DNA of 64,000 nucleotides from Enoplolaimus lenunculus (taxonomy: Eukaryota; Nematoda; Enoplea; Enoplida; Thoracostomopsidae): positions 1-64,000 of the forward strand of contig JASANG010002222.1 in NCBI GenBank assembly GCA_030248215.1, read 5' to 3'. Below, in pieces: positions 1-14,800 of the stretch (positions within the stretch are counted from its first letter, which is position 1; the number at the start of each line of letters is the position of its first letter). The position numbers and the translations under genes were made by a program. The notes under the pieces are model-generated. The model had not been told where the DNA came from and did not search any database. It saw nothing but the letters and a program-made list of their open reading frames with translations.

Positions 1-1874
1 CCGCAGGAATACTCGTTGATCGTACCCGTAACAATATTACTTATTATTTTAGTAAACATCATCCTTATGGTAAGAGGGATTGAAGTGCTTAGCTTATATA
101 CCTACAGAAAACGTTTGTGAAAAATTGTTACATTTGCATCTTCCGGTTGGCAAAAGATTAAGATCCATATGTCTCAAAAACATAAGAAATTCCAGCCATT
201 TATGTCGGGAGCCTAAAAATGAAACATTAGTTTCTGGCATTTGTAAAATACAAATTGTTAACTGTTTAAAATTGCACCAGCATATCAAACAGGCAAAATG
301 TTAAAGCAAACGAGGAATTGTGGATTGTCTAAATTCTGCTATTGTACAATCCTCCAAATCTATGAATAGGCTTTAGTGCCGGGTTGACGCTTAGGCCAGG
401 AAAAGGCTTACTTATGTCTAAAGCCTAAGCGTTACCGTATCTCAGGAGGGAAAGGGTGCAGAACAAAAAATTTCACCAAATTCATACTTGGATTATGCTT
501 TGTACTAGAAAATCTCAATTAAACTAAAAGCTAACAACTAGAACTGCGAACTGTGTTTCTTCTGCTGTTCTGGGTCGTAAAGTGTATATACTTGGTTATA
601 CCATTTTCCAAATTTTATAATATTCATTATGTGCTGTTTATGGCAAATGTTCTGATAGATGATTTTATATAAATCATGGCTGTTGTAAAATATCAAAAAT
701 TTAGCAGATTGTAAAAAGTTTTACACCATTCTGTCGGCATCCTTACCTATATGTGTGGGCGAATAGCGAATCACAACTATGGAAGTCATAAAACGATCCT
801 TTAGTGACCCTAAAACGATTGGGTCAATGTTAAGAACAGGGCCGTAACAGTAGTAAAGCTTAAGCAAAACCATCAGTCTACGCTTACTGTATTGCAGTCC
901 CGCAGAAAAATATTTCGTCCCACATGGGCCCAAAAGTAAAACGGAATTTTCCGAGTTCATTAAATGAAACTAACGTGTGCGTCAAATCGAGGCGGTAAGT
1001 TGAGCGATTGGTGCAAAAACTTTACACATTGTCAGGATAATTTTTCACTCTAACGCATACCTACGAAGATTAAGTTTTCATATGATAAAGATATCCTTAT
1101 GGGGGCAATATTTAAGCATCCTAGACCAGTTAACACGGCTGCCGAGGATGCATGATTGTAAGCAATCGAGTGTCGTAAATTATTAATTTGTGTTATTTAT
1201 GCTCTAAAATATACGCGAGTAAAATTTCTCGATTAAAACAAGCCAAAGTTGTAAATTATTTTTAAATTCCGTCAGTTCGTTAAAACGATTGTGAGCCTAT
1301 TTCCAAATTAAATAAAATTTAAAATGAATTCTCGTTATGTATAGGCATCCTCCGTAATAAAACCTGTATACAAACAAGGCGTAAAATGAAAAATTCCGTT
1401 TCAACCGCTCAATTTTCAATAAATTCAATTCCACTACACCGTTAAAATAAAATTACATGTTTACCGGTTCTTCAAACTTATCGCAGCCGCAATTTTTTTA
1501 AGTTTTTTACAGCTTAAACGGTAATGCAACAAAAATTTGTCAAATATTCAGCGTAACATCGTGCTGCAGTCACAGCTACTGAAAAAAAACTAAAGTATAC
1601 TACTCGTTACAAGTTACCTTAAGTTTTCTTCAAAGGCACACGTTCATGGTTTTAACAGGTCGAAGCCACATTGTCTATGGACAAACCGGGCATATGAACA
1701 ACGCTTATTTATTGGCAGTTATTACCAACGCAGATATTATTGTAGAGTGCTGCTTAAATGTAGATGAGTGTTTGAACAATTATAATGGCATTATTACTAT
1801 TCCTATATAAGCATAGATAGTGTTTAATATCATTTATGTTAACCGTTCCCAAAGCACCAGTTGTGGATTTTCAG
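1..1874. other. Intergenic, no gene recognised
   Basis: AT-rich. Apart from a decayed CCTAAG-family copy at 821-930 and a CTTAGG/CCTAAG-bearing stretch near 380-430 I see no organised feature. Short open frames here have no family resemblance. The 3' end of the hnRNP M-like gene may lie somewhere in 1-5885. Confidence 0.6.
821..930. mobile_element. Short CCTAAG-family element
   Basis: Starts gggtcaatgttaagaacagg and ends gtcccacatgggcc, the same end types as the element at 24618. Only traces of the CCTAAG core remain (aagcttaagc). It is a decayed or internally deleted copy. Confidence 0.5.
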
Positions 1875-1951
1875 TTGACAAGCTAGCTGATGTAAAAGAC
1901 AAAATGATAGATCAGCTTCAGCCATTGATTGCAGTTGAAGCAGCAACCAGG
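1875..1951 (+). other. Possible orphan exon
   Basis: After attttcag an open frame reads DKLADVKDKMIDQLQPLIAV and on to EAATR, then runs straight into a CAACCGG-type repeat fragment. Composition is protein-like, but no further exon or family was recognised. It may be a stub of a gene cut by insertion, or chance. Confidence 0.25.
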
Positions 1952-2042
1952 GTGTAACCGGATATCCGTTTCCGGTTTCGGTAAAAATCGGTGTCCGTCT
2001 TCGTTATAGAAACAGCGGAAATTCAGTTCGTTACAGATGTGT
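1949..2042. mobile_element. CAACCGG-family fragment
   Basis: Begins agggtgtaaccggatatccg followed by tttccggtttcggtaaaaa. Only one end is recognisable. Confidence 0.5.
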
Positions 2043-2133
2043 TACAACAATTGTTTTAAATAAAATAAAAATTACGACTCATCCAAAATTTAAAAATTTA
2101 GATGCATCCGCCTTTTTAATATATCCATTTTCC

Positions 2134-3347
2134 AGGGTACAACCAGAGGTCTGCCTCTGGCTCCGGCTCAACTGAAAATCAGCCTCCGGCTCCAATTCAG
2201 GCAGAATTTTTGCCGGAGGTTCCGGTAATTTCGGTAGTAAAATTTTGCATAATTTTGAAAAATTTATCTGTTAGCACGTTTCGTTTTAATTATGTCACAA
2301 TTTCCAGGAAGCAGCTTCCAAAATTTCGCAAAAAATTAGCATAAAACCAAACAACTTTATAACATATTGCAGATATTGACAAAATTAACTAGACTATCAT
2401 TTTTACTACCTAATTTCGCCTCATTTCCGGCTTCTTCCGTTCTTTTTACCATCTGTTTCTGCGATTTACGACTACATGATGTATATACGGCACAGCAATA
2501 AAGATTTATGGGACAAGTAAACGCTTGGATGTTTATGTGGCAGAAACGATGCAGCCCAGGGTACGCTTTAGTTCCGGTAGAAAATGGGTCTACGGCTCCG
2601 GATGAATTTTTGCAGGAGGTTCCGACTATTTCGGAAGTGGAATTTTGCATAGAGTTGCAAAGTTTTATCTGCTTGGCGCATTGCGTTTTAACTTTTAACA
2701 CAATTTTGAGGAAAAAATTGCCAAGATTTCGTAAAAAATATGCGTAAAACAGAATTGGAAGTGGGTAAGAATTTTTTACCCGACCCGCGCTTTACCCACG
2801 CAAATAATTTCTTACCTGATTTGCACTTTAATGAAGCATTACGTTTACAGCTCCAATGAAACACAACACGAAAGTTTACAAGAAACAACAAAATTTGAAA
2901 CACAACTAAATGAATCAGCGGTATAACATTGTGCAGCATCTGACCAGAAGTAAAACACACCATATCACGTTACGTAACATCTGAAAGCTACTCGAAGTAG
3001 TTGAGGTCTCCTCGAGGTCTGTCTCCGGCTCCGGCAGAAAATCGGATTCCGGCTCGTAAAATTATTTCCGAAGGTTCCGGCAATTTCGGCAGTAAAATTT
3101 TGCATAATTTTGCAAAATTTATCTGTTTAGCGTGTTCCGTTTTACTTTTGTCACAATTTTCAGGAAAGAATTTCTGAAAATTCGCAGAATGTTAGCGTAA
3201 AACCAAACAAATTAACAACATATTGCAGATATTGGCCAAAATTAACCAGTTAACCATCATCGTTACTGTCGAATTTCGCCTCACCTACGGCTCCGCCAAA
3301 TTTCGTTGACCTCCGGCTCCGGCATTTTTCACCTCTGGTCGCACCCT
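2134..3347. mobile_element. Composite of CAACCAGAGGT-ended elements
   Basis: Starts agggtacaaccagaggtctg and ends acctctggtcgcaccct. Inside are three homologous blocks of about 300 bases (2134-2450, about 2500-2760, about 3000-3347), each with the ctccggctccgg, gtaaaattttgcataatttt and cacaatttt landmarks. It looks like nested or tandem insertion of one family rather than one element. Confidence 0.7.
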
Positions 3348-3722
3348 GCCCTTTATTTTTGTCAAAAAATATTTATGTATATTTTTCTATAAGGAATGGA
3401 ATTTAGATCATCTGAAGCGCTCTATATCACCAAAGGAGTTGTCTGGAAAACAAATGCAACCAAAGTAGTTTCAGCTAGTGATTCAATCTTAACACTGACC
3501 GTGACGATAACAGTAGCAACATTTCAGATAAAGGTTTTAGAATCGAAATCTAAATATGATTAAAAATATTAAATTGATGATGTCTCAACGTTTTCAGCTT
3601 TTGGCCGGCCGGTACCTAATCAGTGCACAACACTGTTGTGTATTTTGATGCTGTTCCAGATGGGGTGAGTGGACAATTTTTTTACATCTGCGTGTGCATT
3701 TTAACGTTGATGACCCATCACA

Positions 3723-4133
3723 AGTGCAACCGAAATGCCGGTCCGCCATTTTTGACCTTCCGGTTCGGGTAGATTATTACCGGAATTAAAAGTTAAGGTT
3801 TTAAATCTTGGTCGGCGGAAATGAAGATATTTTACTAAAAAATGACGATAGAAATTAAATACGTTTCTTTCGTACCGTATATAAACCTTGCCAATCGACG
3901 AAAATAAACCATCAAAGGTAGATTGCGCTTCCGTGGATTATGAAAATCTAAAATCAAGCAGATAAAGTAAATACTTATCTCCAACTAGGGTTATTTCAAC
4001 AATATTGCAAAAAATATTAAAATGAATTTTTTTCGGTGGCATGTATTATCATTTTTTGGTTCCGGTTCGGTTTGTGGGAATTTTTTCAAATTCCGGTTTC
4101 GGTTCCGGTAAATTGAAATTCCGGCTGCACCCT
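3723..4133. mobile_element. CAACCGGAAT-ended element
   Basis: Starts agtgcaaccgaaatgccgg and ends gaaattccggctgcaccct. It shares interior blocks with the copies at 18971 and 38780, including the atcaagcagataaagtaaat segment. Confidence 0.8.
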
Positions 4134-5885
4134 GACCATGACTACGTTGAATAGCCTTTTAATTCGACATCTGATGACGAACGCGAATGCATAACACTTT
4201 GAACGTTTCAGTAAACAAATAGTCGATTCAGAAAACGAAAAGTAAAATACGAAGAGAATAAAAGTTGCATTTGATTTCAGGTCTAGAAATCAATATCAAT
4301 CAGAAGGAACTCCATGTTGAAACAACGGGGGTTGGCAATTTAACGACTCAAAGTTAAAAATGTATTAAGAACATTCACAGAAAAGAATTACTGAGTTTGA
4401 CAAAAAGTGAATTAATATCCATCGACTAAAGCAAAAAATGTCAGCAATATTTATGAATAAAAATACATTTTATGCCTAAAAGAACACATCTTTATTTATT
4501 ATCGTTATAATAGTACATTTAACACAACACTGTTTCATCTCCTGCTCCGGTTCCGGCAAAATTTGTCGACTACTGACTCCCGCGTTTCGCCTCCGGTTAT
4601 ACTGTGACTGGTATATGGTTATAAGTTTTCGCGGGATAAAAATATATTTAAGGGTAGTGCTTAACATCTTCAAATTACGCGCACCCTTCTGTTTAATATA
4701 TCTGGGAAGTTCAAAACACACCACCAATTTGAACGAAATTTCCCATAAAGATCATTAATCTCAATGAAATTATCGGCGTCCACTCATTACACGAGGGTGC
4801 ACGCCAACTGTTTCGGGCGAAGAAGAAAGTTTACGCGACTTTCAGTATTGTTTATCGCGTGTTTAGGAACAAGAAAGTTTTCAGCGGATGAAGAAGATAC
4901 CCTTAGACTTAAAATGCTTGACATGTGACAGCCGAAGGATAGTTATACAAACTGTACAAAGAATTTTTAAACGATGTAGCCACATACACTATAATGCTGC
5001 TCACGCCACAAAGCAAAACAATGATTGTAATCGCAATGATAGATAAACTGTTCCCAAGTAAATAGATCAGCAGCTCGAAAATAGATAAAGCCCCGAGACG
5101 TTCACGTCAATGTATCACCGTACCAATAGTATAGCATATTGCTAAGCCATGCTTAAGGATAAGCCTATACCTAAGGATTCGCCAAAAATTAGTCTAAAGC
5201 TTACGGTTATTCTACAGCAGTCACACACAAATACGGGCTGCCCATAATCTATACATGGGCCGACGTTTTTATAGGATTGGGTTTCGATTCGATTGACCGA
5301 AAAAGTGCATACAATTAAAATTTTGATAAGACGGAAAGTTTTGGAGTTATAGTCATTATAAAGATGTCAACTTAGCACTAAACTGCAAACATATCACATA
5401 CACGTCTTACAGTATATAATTTTAAACGGTTAAAACACGCCCTCTATATGTAATATGCACTTCATGCTTCAAATTAAAAATGAAGTACAATTTAGTGATG
5501 TAAACAGCTCTTCAATAGTCATAACATGACGTTTTGATTTAAGTCTACCCACGCTTTCGATTTTCAGACATCAAAATGATATGATAGTGCTTCAATTCGA
5601 TGATCGTCAAAAATGTATCCATCCAAATATTCTAAAACAGCTAGTAAACATTACCAAAAACGCAACTGCACGTCAAACCAACCGATACAAAAATTGTTTC
5701 TTCTTATGTCTAAGTCAATATTCTCAAAATGTGTCCAACATCTATCACTAGTTAACAATAGGACCACAAACAAGTGTACTGTAGCACCAACAAAAGCGGT
5801 ACAGATTAGTAAAATACGTCAAATGCAACCATTGAGCTAAATTGCGAAACTCACTAATCAATAGTTCAAAAGTAACAAAACATAC
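4134..5885. other. Intergenic or 3' region of the hnRNP M-like gene
   Basis: No exon found. A CCTAAG-type fragment is near 5140-5260 (cttaaggataagcctatacctaagg). The last coding exon and 3' UTR of the minus-strand RRM gene are expected here but not recognised. Confidence 0.5.
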
Positions 5886-8800
5886 CGCGGACAAGAGATA
5901 GGCTTCTTTCTTATATGTTGAATCTGTTCGTTTCCTTTAACACCATTCGCTGCAGAACACTGTAGAGCAGACATAGGATTAAGACGAGTTAACAAACAAA
6001 GTAGTACTAGGTCCAGCACCTTTACTGTTGACTTACCAATAGCATTTTCAGCGTCATTATTGGTCCGATAACGTATCTTAGCGATACCAGGCTCCACTTT
6101 CAAATAGTCGACTTCGCCTAAAAATCAGTATTTTAGAATAACAAGGTTGTTTATGTACTGCAGTCTGTTGCCAAAAACATTTTTCGAGGAACCTAAAATT
6201 ATTTGTGTTCAATTTAATAATCACTAAGGGTTCGCAATACTTTTTTGACATGTGACGCTGTCCGTCACCAGCACGGTATCGTCCGGCGCCGTCCGTCACC
6301 CGTACGGCGACGTCCGTCAACCATATGGCACCGTCCGTCGCCGTGCGGAGTTCAATCCTGTTTTCATTCTATTTTGCGTGTTATGGATACGCAACGTAAA
6401 CATACGGAAAACTAGCTACTTAAGAAGACCAGTAAAGGATCAAACGGCCATCGTCAAGTGAACCTCTGAACACCGATGTTGACTCAATGCGCCCAAAACA
6501 AAAACCCTGCTACCCCGGCTAACTTTCAATATTGGCATTACTCACCGGTTAGCAATTTAAAATAGTTATACTTACCTCCATGACTAGCAAGATCTTTAAT
6601 TTCTTCCCACCTTACATCGCAAGGTACCTAAAATATATATGGATTGTAACATTTTAGATACAGTACCCAAACAAAAACACACTTCAATGGCGTATTACTT
6701 ATGCCAAATCCACATTACTGATATGCTGTTATCCACAGCTAAACCATCTACTTACACAAAAACACGTCACACAGTCACAAGAGCTGTTATCACATACTTT
6801 AAAACATTATATTACACTTACATTTCTCAGCAGAACACAACGGCCAAACGTTCCGCTATTCCGTACAGCCGGCGAGCCTTTTACACGTTCGTCTCTGTGT
6901 TGTACACGACGACCAAGCCCATCTAATTCCAAATCTCTGTCAATCTTGTACGGATCATACTCTTGACTGCTACTATTACTTCCTGCCGGCTGCGGTGGTA
7001 ACGGTTGGTTACTAGGAAATACTCCAGAGCGTCGGTTTGTGTGAGTTACAAAAGAACCAGGGTCATCAAGCTCTTGTTTGATGCTTGATTGATGCCAATT
7101 TCCGAAAGGTCCATTATCACGACTTGGAGTACGGTCTTGTTGCTGAATGTCGAATTGGCCAGAACCAAAAGGATTAACATTGCTGTTGGATACTGCTCGA
7201 TTAGCTGCTAAAACATATGTTAAGTCATTCACAAAAAAGGCATGTGCAGGAATGGAGTCTGGGTAACCTGTTATAGCCGCAGTAGGCCGCCACCGAAAAA
7301 ATTTAAACTTTCAAAATAAATTATTTCTAATGCTTTTCATAGTTTTTGTGTTTTTTATAGTCTTTGTGTTTTTCATAGCTTTTTTATGTTTTTGCAGAAT
7401 GTCTGCTCGTAATTAGTGCGTAACTATGAAATTTCATATCTTCACAGAAAAATTTCATTCATCAGCTATCACTTGCTTCAACAAGTGAACCTTCGACTTC
7501 TGGTCTCGCTTCCAAACCATCGAGATTCAAAAAAGCGAGATCAAGACCTGCCAAATACCGATACTTGTGACACTGAGACTGAAATTTCAGGTCCCTTTCG
7601 ATACCTCAAGTAATAACGTTAATGTTAACTTAACATGCAAGACGCATAAAGCGCGTAATATTTACGAGTTATCGCATTGTGCAACATTTTATAACCGTTC
7701 CAATTTTTCACACGTACACACCATTTTTCGAAACAATATTAACTCAGATTAACATTCGTTTGCTATATGGCTCCTAGACACTGTTCAGTTTGATTTGACA
7801 AACACATCCAAGTCAAATGTATGGTCACCGCTAATTTATTCTATTGACGTAATTTTGTTGTTAAAACCATTCTGATTTATCAACTTAGTCAAACAACTCG
7901 CTTAAAAGAGTATTTCCACGTTTGATGAGAAATTTGGACCAATTTCCCATCTCAATAGGCTTCAATCACGGATCAAAACAGTATATAAATTTGCAATTGG
8001 TTAGTAATTAAGCGATTTACTATATCGTTGGTCAACATCCGATCCGGATTGGTGGTCCATTAATGCTCAAGCGTTGCGGTCCGGCGGACCAACCAGATAT
8101 TTTGCGGTCCGGTGTAAATACGCACTTGTGATAGGTACTGGGGGAGTAGGCCAAGCATACCACTGCATTACCGTGAATTGACTATTCTCATGATCACAGT
8201 GTAAAAATGTCCAGTTATCATTTGTTTTTCAAATGTTTAATTATATCTCATAGATTTTTTGAAGCAGCGTTTTTCCCTCTGTGTGATTGCTTTAAACTAT
8301 ATTGTCACTATATTGTTCTGTAGTAGAATATACTATTTACAATGTCACATCCAATTACTTACTTGCATTTAAGTTATATATTTATATTAGAAATTTGCTA
8401 GCGTGGTGATGTAGTGTTATCTTGATCCCTATGGTGATACTCGCTCTACTGAATGTTTTATATGCTAATATAACTTGCAACTGTCATACTTTTGCATGCT
8501 ATGTTTGAGTGAATTTTTCCTTCCCAGGTCTTAAAACGGACCTTCGGTGCGGCCTGCAGTGAGTACCTCTAAATTCTATCAAGACCAGAAGACATCTCTG
8601 TAGTCCTTGCTGAGCTTTAACAAAACTAAAACTTAATCATGAACGATCGAGATAGTAGAACCTCCAGTAAGTAGTGATGATTATACGTAAAAACTTTTCA
8701 AACTGAAAATTAGTCTTTATTGTGTTTTTAAGGGTTTTCTCTCATATTCCTGCTGACTGGACCGCTAAACACCGACTGCGACGCGTAGCTTGTACAATCG

Positions 8801-11800
8801 GCTTGGAAGTGTAACCTGTAGTAGCATTGTAATAAATACCATTTTTGAAGACTCACACAAGACCTATAGCGTGTAGATGCTGTAAAACTTTCGCAACATA
8901 ATATGTCACGAATTATTAGAGTTCAAAAACACATAATGTTTCAAGATTTTATTTTGTTCGCCTATTGGCCAATATTATGAATTTAGTGTCGTAACCCTCG
9001 TATTCAGGCAAGTAACAGATAGAACGAGTGCCGACTGATTTGAGTGTTGATAACACTAATTGCAAATCGATCACTAAACAAAGAATAATTCACGTAATCT
9101 TTTGACCGTTCTAATTCAGAAGTTTTTTATGTCTTTGTCTAGCAATTTCTTTTTCGCACAAATGCTTCTACATCACAGCAATGGTATTGTCTGCTTGGAA
9201 AACAATATACAAGTCGTAGTTTGTTTGTTTGCATTGCCCATAACGAAACTGCTAGTCGTAGTGAAACTACATATTGAGCAAAGCTCGGACATAATTACTT
9301 TTTAATCAGTCTAGTTAAACATTCCAGACTTATAAAGCACAAACTGATATTCTGATTCATTTACTTTCCAATTCAGCCATTTTTTCACATTCCTCACACC
9401 CAAAACCCTTAAGTACTGAAAATAGATTGCTTATAACCGTAATAATAGTAATTAGTGAAATAATCTAAGTATTCATGACAAACTTGCCTCAAAGACCAAC
9501 ACTTTTAAATGTGTCCAACAATACAGTATTGCCTTAATCTGCATTGTGGAAACTATAATTAACGATGGAATGTTGCAAATTATACTAGACAACTGGAAAT
9601 TAGTACTAAAACGAAAAAAATCAGCTACAAGAACGTACAATCATGGTAAATATTAACATACCTGAGGCTCTCCTTGCAAACGGCCCAGTATTAGACTGCT
9701 GCTCTCTTGCGTCATAGTCTCTCAAAGGCTGATTCCCACTATTACCACCACCACCACCACTCGACAAACTGTTACCCGCGACTGATGCATGTACGGCCGC
9801 AGCTAACAAACTGCTCAACACATTATTCCCTCCAACAGGAACTGCATTACTGCTTAGATTGTTTACGATAGAGTTATTTCCAGGTAACAGCGACTGATGT
9901 GAAGGGAATCGATCAGAGCCGCCATTAATTGCGTTGACTATTCCTTGTGCGCCCACACGTGAATTATTTGAATTCAGAATCGATTGGGCTGGAAATGTTG
10001 AACCACCTCCGGCCCCAGGCAAACCATCCTGCGTTGCATTCGACTGCGTTGAGCCTATAATACCAAAACTACGGCTACCAATATACCTAAACAATATAAA
10101 TTTCAATTCAAACACAAAAATATCCAACAGTTGTCAAACTTCAGTTAATTACCTACAACAGTTTTCATGATGAAAAAACTAGCATACCGTCTTTTTATAG
10201 GTGTTGTACCATGTATAACGCTTTTATACTAAAATCACAATATATCCGAACAGCAGAAATTGGCGGTGTACTCGTATATCCATGTTTGTCGGCAATGTCC
10301 ACAAACTACATACGTCAGACTAGCGTCAGCTTACATAAACGTAGAATATAAATCGCTTTTACTTTTGTCCAAAGTTAGAGAATGAGTAAGTTAAGTTGGA
10401 TGGTTTGTAAAACTTACATGCCAACTAGAACTAGAACAGTATTATAAAAAATAAGTATTCTGTGATATTTCAATCATACACGAAACGACCGAAAATCATT
10501 GCACCATAATAAAAGTGGTTCTACGATCAACCCCAAACCGCCCGAAACCTAATACCATTCCACCACGAAGCCTACTCGTCTCAAACATACCTTCAGTTCT
10601 GTTCCCGGTACCAATTCCATAGTTTTGCTGCTGTTGAAACTGCGACAACTGAAATACGCTGGGCGAAGGTTGTTGGAAGCTGGAAGCCTGAAATAAAACG
10701 TAGACCTCGCAGTAAATAACTTAAGAAACCTTTTTTACATCTGAGCAGGAAATAACTTAAAACAGAGATCTTAACCCGAAAAACAAAAATGTAAAAAAAA
10801 TTTTAGCGTTGAAACTATACAGTAATCAGTTCATGAATAGCAGAGTTTGTAATGTAAAATTTATTACTTTTCTAACTAAACAATCATAATGTCTCATCGC
10901 AAGCGACCTGGTTTGAAACTGAATGGAAATAAACTAAAATGGAGTTATTGCTATTTCTGATTTGTGGCGCGCGATTATTTTAGACTCACTACTCCAGTCG
11001 TATTTGAAGTCGGTGGTGTTTGGTTAAGTGTCGCAATGAGGTGTGCAGCGGCAACTGCGTCGTCACCCAGTGCTGCCACACCCAAGTCACGATTACGCAC
11101 CATGCGTTCAACAATATTAGGATCTGGCCCACCAGATGGTCCAAACCCACGACCCATCGCACTCAAACCGACAGGAAAATCTTTAGCCGATTTTGGCTTG
11201 TGAGGATCATGACGGTCCTAAACCAAACAAACATTGCCTTGTACGGTTCATAACAATCCTAGAACCTGTGCATTTATTCTCAACTAGTCGTAGCATCTAT
11301 TATCAGTTAATGACAGACTCCCTAACTTTTGACGCAATAAACAATGTGTTTTCAACTTACTGTGTTTAGATTTAACACACTCTACTATGGGATTGAATAT
11401 AAGACCTGTTGCTGTCCCAGTCGCAATGTTTGCAGATCTATTACTAACAGTAAACACTACATTTAAGAACACTGGTGCTACAGACATAATCATACAACAA
11501 GAAACAATTAAATATACAGCACAGCGTAAATTTTTTAAACCCGTCATTGACTCTTTGAACGTATCTCAATCTAAAAGCTAACCAAAACAACAAAACATCA
11601 AATCTTACAAATTTCACATCCAAAATGCGGTCATGAAAACGCTGCTTGTTGAGCAACAAAATCGCTTGTGTCGCTTCTACTGGATGCCGATATCGTATTA
11701 TTGCTCGACCTAAAAGATGGCAATCACTACATGTAAACTAAATCCACACATTTTCCCATCATTAACGTACCATCTTTATGAGTTTTCTATGCTTCCTTGG

Positions 11801-14800
11801 AGGACTTCATAGCAACCGTCGGTTGGACTGCAGTGGAAATAATCTTCTGCGTCAAAACACTTATCTATATCACCTGCTACTTCACGGACGGCCATGTTTG
11901 AATGAATGACAATGTAAATAACATGACTACACCAATTCACATTTATTAACCAGTCGTAGTGGGACTACATTTATTGAGCGAAGCTCGAACACACTTAAGC
12001 AATTAAGCTATTATGCAAATTAGTTATTAGCTAACTATTCATTTATAGGTTTTGGAGGTTTGTAAACAATTTATTCAGATTTCTCGCACCCGAAAAGTCT
12101 TCAGTAACCCTAATAATTAGTGAAATGTTCAAAAAGTCGAAATTTAGGCTTGTCAATTATGCTGATATCCAAATTAGCTATTATCTAACTAGTCAACTAT
12201 CCGTTTTGAAGGTCTGTAGGCGATTTATTCAGATTCCTCGCATCCAAAATCCCCTTATTGCCGGAATTAGATTGCTTGCAATCCTAATAATTAGTGAAAT
12301 ATCTTAAAAGTCCCAATTTAGGCTAAACCAATTATGCAAATTAGCCTGTAGCTAATAAACGGCTTTAAATTTTAAAACACCAGTGTGAGGTTAATACCTC
12401 AGGATGACAGGTTTTCAAACTAAAAAGTTTATCAAAATCGGTTCTGCAGTAACTTAATTTATACAGTGTCTTAAAAACTGCTTGACTACCCACAAGAAAC
12501 CGTCACTATCAATCTCAACAATTTTCGGATGCTGACCAAGCTCCTGGATATATATTATCGTACAACATAAATCACAACGCAGTTGGTTGGTTGGTGCACT
12601 CTTCTATGACAATGTTTGCTATCTTCAGCGCCATGGCTGACGAAATCATCCACCTTGGCTCCTAGCAGATCTTTGGTCATGGCTACTAATCAATAATAAT
12701 AACTATAACAACAATATGTCTGCCGTTCTTTGTCGCCCAAGGAAAATAGAAACATTTTCCTGTCGTTTGCATGCGTTGTTGAACAGCTTGGCGATAATCC
12801 TTTTTCAGTCCTCTTGGTCCGTTAACTGTGACCCTTGACTTCCAACTGCTGCATAGACTTAATGAATGGTTTCTCGCTTCGTGTCACGTGTCGAAGCCAA
12901 CGTAAATCTTGGAAAATTAAACACAAGCACGATGGTTCAAAAGAAACATTTTCCAGTTGTTTACATGCCTTGCTAAACAGCTTGGCGACAATCCTTTTTC
13001 GGTCATCTCGGTTTGCTAACTGTGACCCTTGACATCCAACTGCTGCATAGACTTAATGAATGGTTTCTCGCTTCGTTTCACGTGTCGAATCAACGTAGAT
13101 CTTGGAAAATTAAAAACAAGCAAGATGGACCAAACTCCATTAACACCAGCGTGTGAACGGCACCAAAGCCTGTAATCCGCTATATCAGATACATTGGTGG
13201 CGAATCGATACAATCTGCACCAAAGTTACGCTTAATGCGCGAGGATATTATAAACAAAGTTGTTTAATTGCGGGACCCGCAATATAAATTAGAAGTTAAA
13301 GCAGTACCACATATAGTCTTTTATGAAGATTGGTGCCGTTGCAGTTAAAGGGACGAACCAGAACGTACGACTTTCGCGTCACGCTTCAGCGGCATCGAGG
13401 TTCGAAACATATTTTCAAAATAAAGACCACTTCTCCCAGTTGTATCAACTCAAAGGTTGCGTCGAGCTGAGCCATAGTAAATACAATATTCTACTTTACT
13501 AATGCATGAAACCTGGAAATAAGACACTCCATGGAACAACCAACTTTCATCGCTGTGAACCATCACACGAAGAAAGGACTATGCACAAACCTTTACTGAC
13601 ACCTTCTTTATCAAGTAGTGTTTCGACATCCTCGATTTTGCCCGCAATAGAAAACAGATCCCTTACCCGAGATGCTTGATAATGGAACGGTAGCTGAAAA
13701 ATTACAAACATACACCAGACATTAAAAAATTACATAAAGCAGAACTATTCCTTTCTATAAAATTGCAAGTGTTTAGTGTTATGTATCATGATAAACTAAT
13801 TTGGAAACCCGAATTTCGCAAAACACTTCGGTCAAGACTGAGATTGTTTGCCTCTGGTATTATTCAGGTTTCACATGGCAGTCCTCAGTTTGCTTTAAAC
13901 AGAGCGTGCATTTTACTGGGAAGCATGGAAATGGTAGTTTGCTTTATAAAGAGGTAATACAAAGTAAAAGAGCTCGGTTTACGAATCTGAACTATGAAGC
14001 CGCTGGTCACTAAATGACAGTTTGGTGTCGGAAACCATCGTAACACGGAAATAATACCAATTTATACAAGACAATACCCAGCGAGAGACGGATGACACAT
14101 GAGCCAGTTGTTGAATAAAACTGTTTGCCTCAATGGTACCGACAAAAAACGACAAAAATGATTTCGTTGCGACACTGAAAATGCGCTAAACACACAGCTT
14201 GCTTGAAAATGGTATTGTTCAAGTCCCCTTTGCGTTTTATTGGCTTCACCTCCATATTCGAAGGGCAAAAAACCCAATTTTACATAACGTCAGAATAAAA
14301 ATCAACCACGTGTATCACGACGGAGCAACTGGCTACCACTTTAAGAAGTTTCAATTACGGCCCCGGCACGCCTGGTCACGACTTATAAAGCCACTAAATG
14401 GCAAATTGGTACAAACAGAACATACTCGAGTGTTCTGGTCGCTCTAAACTTTTGCATATGGCAAATTTGCAAGATAAAGTATGTACATTTACAAAGTGGA
14501 ACAGTTATAAGTCTACTGCTTTCATAAACTAGCACTGATCCAGTGATGTTTAGATTACATACAGTGTTATGTACATGTACACTTTTGCACAGTAATATCC
14601 AAAAAATTATTGCCCATGCGACATTATGTACGAATGATATCGCGCTTTGTGAGAAAAGTGCAAATCGTTCTAAAAAGCCAGGTTCCACGGTAGTCCATAG
14701 AAAAACAACCGTTAGCACATTTATTAGACTCTTAATTAGCTCTTTGCTTTTGGATGTGTGCAATAAGTGCCTAAACAAATCCACGACAATAATTATTTTT

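Noticed and set aside
3385-3460. Possible exon reading WNLDHLKRSISPKELSGKQ
   Set aside because: No clean donor, no family resemblance and an early stop; too weak to annotate.
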